Part shown: positions 60,529-64,000 of the stretch, one piece after another
Position numbering within the stretch: position 1 is the stretch's first letter
Layout: each line of letters opens with the position of its first letter
DNA from: Streptomyces aureoverticillatus
Lineage (GTDB): Bacteria > Actinomycetota > Actinomycetes > Streptomycetales > Streptomycetaceae
Direction: 5' to 3'
Assembly (NCBI RefSeq): GCF_014649395.1
Contig: NZ_BMSY01000009.1
Span: forward strand, 186,001 to 250,000
Length of the DNA stretch: 64,000 nucleotides
Notes under the pieces: generated by a model
Databases searched by the model: none
What the model saw: only the letters and a program-made list of their open reading frames with translations
Told to the model about the DNA's origin: nothing
Position numbers and translations under genes: made by a program

Positions 60529-60915
60529 ATGGTGCACGTACTGAGCAGCCGAATCCTCCTCCGCCCCACCGACCCCGAGCGTTCCCGCTCGTTCTACGGC
60601 CGCGATCTGGGCCTGGCGGTGTACCGCGAGTTCGGCACGGGCCCCGAACGCGGCACGGTCTACTTCCTCGGCGGCGGCTTCCTCGAGGTCTCCGGCCGCG
60701 CCGACGCGCCGCCGTCCCCCGCGGTGCGGCTGTGGCTCCAGGTCGCGGACGTGGCGGCCGCCCACGAGGAGTTGGCGGCCCGGGGCGTCGAGATCCTGCG
60801 GCCGCCGGTCAAGGAGCCGTGGGGCCTGGTCGAGATGTGGGTCGCGGATCCGGACGGCACCCGGATCGCGGTGGTGGAGGTGCCGGAGGACCATCCGCTG
60901 CGGTACCGGCCCTGA
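60529..60915 (+). CDS. VOC superfamily (glyoxalase-fold) protein
   Basis: A 128-residue single-chain VOC protein with two beta-alpha-beta-beta-beta units: SSRILLRPTDPERSRSFYGRDLGLAVY and LWLQVADVAAAHEELAARGV, ending MWVADPDGTRIAVVE. Members bind a metal and act in isomerisation, dioxygenation or drug binding. TAGGGT lies eight bases before the ATG and no ribosome-binding site is visible, so the mRNA looks leaderless. Confidence 0.88.
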   Translation: MVHVLSSRILLRPTDPERSRSFYGRDLGLAVYREFGTGPERGTVYFLGGGFLEVSGRADAPPSPAVRLWLQVADVAAAHEELAARGVEILRPPVKEPWGLVEMWVADPDGTRIAVVEVPEDHPLRYRP

Positions 60916-61067
60916 GGCGCGCGGGCGAGGCCGGTGGCCTGTGCGGCCGCCCGGCGCCGCCCCACGCCTCCGTCGCGCGCCCGCCGTACCTCCGTGCGCT
61001 CCCGTACGCCGCCCCGTCGCCGGGCATCGACCCGTCGACGGTGTGCCGTCGATCGAGGAGGTGCTCG

Positions 61068-61634
61068 GTGCACGGACCGGGGTCGGCGAGTTGGTTGCTG
61101 GTGGCGCTCTGCGCGGGGAGCGGGGCGTACTGCCTGTTGCGGATGCGCAGCCGGGTCGAGGAACAGCGGCGTACGGCGGGCGGCGAGGCGCTGATGGGGT
61201 TCGGCATGGCGGTGATGGCCCTGCCGGCCGCGGTGCTCGACCCGCCGCGGGGCGTGTGGCTCGGGTACGCGGCGGTGTTCGCCGCGGCCGGCGTGCGCGT
61301 GGCCTGGGCGGCGCGGCGCGGGCCGCGTCATCTGCACCATGTCGTGGGCGCGGTGGCCATGGTGTACATGTCGGCGGCGATGGTCGCGGCGCCGGGCGGG
61401 CACGGCGCGCACGGTGGTGCGGGGGTGCCGGTGCTGACAGGGGTGCTGCTGCTGTACTTCGCCGGGCACGTGCTGCTGTCGGGCGCGCGCCTGGCGCCGG
61501 TGGGGGCGGTGGCGGGCCCGGGCGACGTCGCGTCCGCGCACGGTGTCACGGCCCTGGCCGACCGGCCGGAGCTGGCGCTGGTGTGCCGGCTCGCGATGAG
61601 CATGGGGATGCTGGCGATGCTGCTCGCGCTGTGA
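61068..61634 (+). CDS. DUF5134 membrane protein
   Basis: A 188-residue multi-span membrane protein resembling DUF5134, with about five spans and histidine-rich loops (RRGPRHLHHVVGAVAM, GGHGAHGG), which suggests metal handling, perhaps copper. GAGG lies upstream of GTG 61068. It precedes an M56 peptidase gene on the same strand by 162 bases; I recall these as frequent neighbours in Streptomyces. Confidence 0.78.
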   Translation: MHGPGSASWLLVALCAGSGAYCLLRMRSRVEEQRRTAGGEALMGFGMAVMALPAAVLDPPRGVWLGYAAVFAAAGVRVAWAARRGPRHLHHVVGAVAMVYMSAAMVAAPGGHGAHGGAGVPVLTGVLLLYFAGHVLLSGARLAPVGAVAGPGDVASAHGVTALADRPELALVCRLAMSMGMLAMLLAL

Positions 61635-61796
61635 CGCTGCCGTACGAGGCGGCGAGCGTACGGCAGGACGGAGGGCCCGGGGCGGGAGTGCCGGACGTCC
61701 CGGGATCCGCGCACGATCCACGGAATCCGTCGTGGCGTACATCACTTGCGGTGGCTGCCCATATCGCCGCGCGACGCGCCCTCATAGGGTTGGCCC

Positions 61797-62729
61797 ATGA
61801 TGGTCCCCGTCGCGCTGATGCTGCTGGGCGCGCTGACCGCCGTCGTCGCCCCCAGGATGCTCGCGAGGGCCGACTGGGTGGAGCGCGAACCGGTGGTCGC
61901 GCTGTGGGCCTGGCAGTGCGTGGTGGCCGGAGTCCTGCTGTGCTGCGCGCTGTCGATGACGTTCAGCGCGGCCTCCGCCTGGCAGGCGGTGCGCGGGCAC
62001 CTCTTCGCGCCCGCGCCGCGCGACGTCGTGGAGGCGTACGCGCTCGGACCGACCCCGTGGGCGACCGTGACGGCGGTGGCGCTCGCATGCGGCGGCGTGT
62101 GGACCGCCGCGATGCTCACCCGTGAGATCGCCCGCGCCCGGACCAGGCGCGCCAAGCGGCGTGCCGAACTCGTCGTGCGGGCGCCGCTGTTGCCCGGCGA
62201 GGAGCCCGGTGCCGACCGGCTCGTCGTCCTGGAGGGCGAGCGGCCCGACGCCTGGTGGCTGCCCGGCGCGGCGCCCCAACTGGTCATCACCACCGCCGCG
62301 TTGCGCCGCCTGAAGGGCCGTCAGCTCGATGCGGTGCTCGCCCACGAGCAGGGGCACGCGCAGGCCCGGCACGACTGGCTGCTGCACTGTTCGGGCGCGC
62401 TGGCGACGGGCTTCCCGCAGGTCCCGGTGTTCGCCGCGTTCCGCGCCGAGATGCACCGGCTCGTGGAGCTGGCCGCCGACGACGTGGCCTCGCGCCGCTT
62501 CGGGCGGCTCACCATCGCGCTCGCCCTGGTGGAACTCAACGAGCACCGGGGCGTGTTCGGGCCCTGCCCGAGTACGCACGCGCATGTGCCGCAGCGTGTG
62601 CACCGGCTCCTGTCGGCCCGCCCGCGGCTCACCGCCGGGCGCCGGCTGCGGCTGACGGCGGCCGCGGCGCTCGTGCCGGTGGTGCCGCTGCTCATCGCGT
62701 TCGTACCGGCCCTCCGCGCGCTCGGTTAG
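61797..62729 (+). CDS. M56 family membrane metallopeptidase (BlaR1-like)
   Basis: A 310-residue membrane zinc peptidase. Three N-terminal spans, then the zinc site HEQGH (183-187) with third ligand E224 in ELAADD, and a C-terminal span. BlaR1-type proteins cleave a paired BlaI/MecI repressor, but no such gene is visible in the window. No ribosome-binding site is present; TAGGGT lies six bases before the ATG, so leaderless. Confidence 0.9.
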   Translation: MMVPVALMLLGALTAVVAPRMLARADWVEREPVVALWAWQCVVAGVLLCCALSMTFSAASAWQAVRGHLFAPAPRDVVEAYALGPTPWATVTAVALACGGVWTAAMLTREIARARTRRAKRRAELVVRAPLLPGEEPGADRLVVLEGERPDAWWLPGAAPQLVITTAALRRLKGRQLDAVLAHEQGHAQARHDWLLHCSGALATGFPQVPVFAAFRAEMHRLVELAADDVASRRFGRLTIALALVELNEHRGVFGPCPSTHAHVPQRVHRLLSARPRLTAGRRLRLTAAAALVPVVPLLIAFVPALRALG

Positions 62730-62762
62730 GTGCCGTCGCCCTCCATCGGTCAGGATCACCGC

Positions 62763-63659
62763 ATGGATTCCGCACCGCCCCGAGCGACCCCGCGCACTCC
62801 CGGCTCCACGCGTATCGCCCTGTTCCTCGCCGTCCCGGCCGTGCTGCTGCTCGTCCTGATCGCCGCCGAGTGGCGCCCGCTGCTCGATGTGGACGGCGAC
62901 ATCGCGCGGACCACGCATCGATGGGCGTTGGCACACGCGGACCTGACGCAGACCGCGCGCATCCTCACGGACTGGGTGTGGGACCCGTGGACGATGCGGG
63001 CGCTGTGCACCGTCGTCGTGCTGTGGCTGGTGGCCAGGCGCGGGTGGTGGCTCGCGGGCTGGCTCGCGGCCACGTGCCTCGTGGGCACGCTGGTGCAGCA
63101 GGGCCTGAAGGCCGCGGTGGGGCGGGAGCGGCCGGTGTGGCCGGACCCGGTGGACTCCGCGCACTACGCGGCGTTCCCTTCGGGGCACGCGATGACGGCG
63201 GCCGTGGTGTCCGGTCTGCTGCTGTGGCTGTTGCGGCTGTACGGCGTGGGGGGCCTGGCGTGGGCGGCGGGGCTCGCCGTGGCCGCGGTGTCCGTGGTCG
63301 GCGTGGGCTTCACCCGCGTGTGGCTCGGGGTGCACTGGGCGTCGGACGTCGTCGGGGGCTGGCTGCTGGGGGCGCTGACGGTGGCGCTGGCCGTGGCGGC
63401 GTACGAACGCGTCGTACCCCAGGAGCAGCGTCCGGGCGGCTCGGGCGTGGGCGGGGAGCAGCGTCCCGGCGGCTCCGGCGAGAGCCGGGAACAGCGACCG
63501 GGCGGCCCCGACGAGGGCCTGCACCCGCGACCGGACAGCCCCGACGAGGGCCGCGAGCAGCAACCGGGCAGGGCCGGCGGGAGCAGGGAGCAGCGGTCGG
63601 GTGGCCTCGGCGAGAGTCGGGAACGGCGACGACCGGGCGGCTCCGACGGGCGTCCCTGA
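62763..63659 (+). CDS. PAP2 family membrane phosphatase with repeat tail
   Basis: A 298-residue lipid phosphatase. Motifs KAAVGRERP (K116, R123), FPSGHAM (PSGH 139-142) and TRVWLGVHWASDV (His and Asp of the third motif) are complete, with six membrane spans. It dephosphorylates undecaprenyl pyrophosphate, phosphatidate or a similar lipid. From about residue 221 the C terminus is a hydrophilic tail of six 11-residue repeats (EQRPGGSGESR-like), unusual for the family. Confidence 0.92.
   Translation: MDSAPPRATPRTPGSTRIALFLAVPAVLLLVLIAAEWRPLLDVDGDIARTTHRWALAHADLTQTARILTDWVWDPWTMRALCTVVVLWLVARRGWWLAGWLAATCLVGTLVQQGLKAAVGRERPVWPDPVDSAHYAAFPSGHAMTAAVVSGLLLWLLRLYGVGGLAWAAGLAVAAVSVVGVGFTRVWLGVHWASDVVGGWLLGALTVALAVAAYERVVPQEQRPGGSGVGGEQRPGGSGESREQRPGGPDEGLHPRPDSPDEGREQQPGRAGGSREQRSGGLGESRERRRPGGSDGRP
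63423..63620 (+). repeat. Six 33-bp repeats in the PAP2 gene tail
   Basis: In frame from 63423 the protein repeats an 11-residue unit six times: EQRPGGSGVGG, EQRPGGSGESR, EQRPGGPDEGL, HPRPDSPDEGR, EQQPGRAGGSR, EQRSGGLGESR. The 33-base DNA units are diverged, indicating an older expansion under weak constraint. Confidence 0.85.
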
Positions 63660-63738
63660 CACGGCTCTTCGCCGACACGGCGCTTCGCCGCCCGGGGCGT
63701 CTTGACCCCCGCTCGTCCGGTCCCGGAGGATCGCGAGC

Positions 63739-64000
63739 ATGGCGATCAAGGGCGTGCTCTTCGATTTCTCCGGGACGCTGTTCCGCGTCGAGTCCACCGC
63801 TTCCTGGCTGCGCGGCACGCTCGCCGCGAGCGGGCTCACCCTGCCGGCGGACGAGGCGGCACGGCTCGCGGACGCGCTCGACCGTGCGGGTGCGCTGCCG
63901 GGCGGCTCACCGACGGTCGACGTACCGGCTCATCTCACCGATCTGTGGGGGCGGCGCGACGAGAGCGCGGAGCTCCACCGGGCGGCCTACACGGGCCTCG
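63739..64000 (+). CDS. HAD superfamily hydrolase (5' part)
   Basis: The first 87 residues of a HAD-like protein, running off the right edge. MAIKGVLFDFSGTLFRVE holds the nucleophile Asp, but the second catalytic Asp of DxD is Ser here (DFSGT), as in a subgroup of HAD proteins. A cap-like helical region follows. GGAGG lies about 10 bases before the ATG at 63739. Confidence 0.85.
   Translation, partial: MAIKGVLFDFSGTLFRVESTASWLRGTLAASGLTLPADEAARLADALDRAGALPGGSPTVDVPAHLTDLWGRRDESAELHRAAYTGL

Noticed and set aside
1..64000. tRNA, rRNA, prophage or integrative element
   Set aside because: No cloverleaf-like tRNA, integrase, transposase, capsid gene or attachment-site duplication was recognised on either strand.

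Overview
This is a 64 kb chromosomal window from a high-GC actinobacterium, almost certainly a Streptomyces. The pointers are very GC-rich third codon positions, frequent GTG starts, many leaderless genes with a TAnnnT -10 box about 6-8 nt before the start codon, Tat-type secretion signals, actinobacterial families (DUF6421, DUF5134, DUF4865, mycothiol-type DinB proteins), a bL37 ribosomal protein gene and a hallmark Streptomyces intergenic repeat. I see no tRNA, rRNA, IS element, integrase or CRISPR array. The region looks like ordinary chromosome carrying regulators, transporters, secreted hydrolases and several small decayed genes.

Layout. 0-5 kb: a partial gene, an anti-sigma-like ATPase, and a minus-strand operon (SHOCT membrane protein, ABC ATPase, FtsX permease) joined by ATGA overlaps. 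5-8 kb: TetR, cupin, DUF4865 and a phosphotriesterase-like hydrolase. 8-17 kb: three regulator/MFS pairs (TetR/MFS beside a thioredoxin-reductase-like protein, ROK/MFS, MarR/MFS) and a mycothiol-type DinB protein. 17-25 kb: a NarL-type two-component system, a geranylgeranyl-reductase-type flavoprotein, an M20 dipeptidase, a doubly broken metallo-beta-lactamase-fold gene, a P-loop kinase-Nudix fusion, an anti-anti-sigma factor and bL37.

25-34 kb is a carbohydrate block: a CUT1-type ABC importer divergent from a secreted GH27 alpha-galactosidase, then a ROK sugar kinase divergent from a LacI regulator with a perfect operator between them. 34-42 kb: secreted TAP-type peptidase, double GNAT, a possible esterase remnant, membrane Ser/Thr kinase, HpcH-type aldolase and a secreted endonuclease/exonuclease/phosphatase-fold protein. 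42-46 kb: etfBA, then thioredoxin, a repeat-containing ORF, a putative sulfur-type leader peptide and a flavin reductase, then an acyltransferase. 46-53 kb: B3/B4-domain protein, Lrp/MFS pair, Tat-exported GH95-like enzyme and a transglutaminase-like protein. 53-64 kb: the DUF6421-SDR-threonine aldolase operon, an esterase downstream of an internally deleted LLM oxidoreductase, a second acyltransferase, GDPD phosphodiesterase, GNAT, VOC, DUF5134, M56 peptidase, a PAP2 phosphatase with a repeat tail, and the start of a HAD hydrolase.

The observations most worth following are: a leader-peptide attenuator candidate before the flavin reductase; a terminator whose loop contains the next gene's -35 box; three operator-like elements at exact 15-bp spacing in the MarR/MFS intergenic region; a similar 18-bp dyad upstream of both the two-component operon and the FtsX transporter operon; and three degenerate genes. 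No clearly new system is proven here. Family names were assigned by reading motifs, without database searches.
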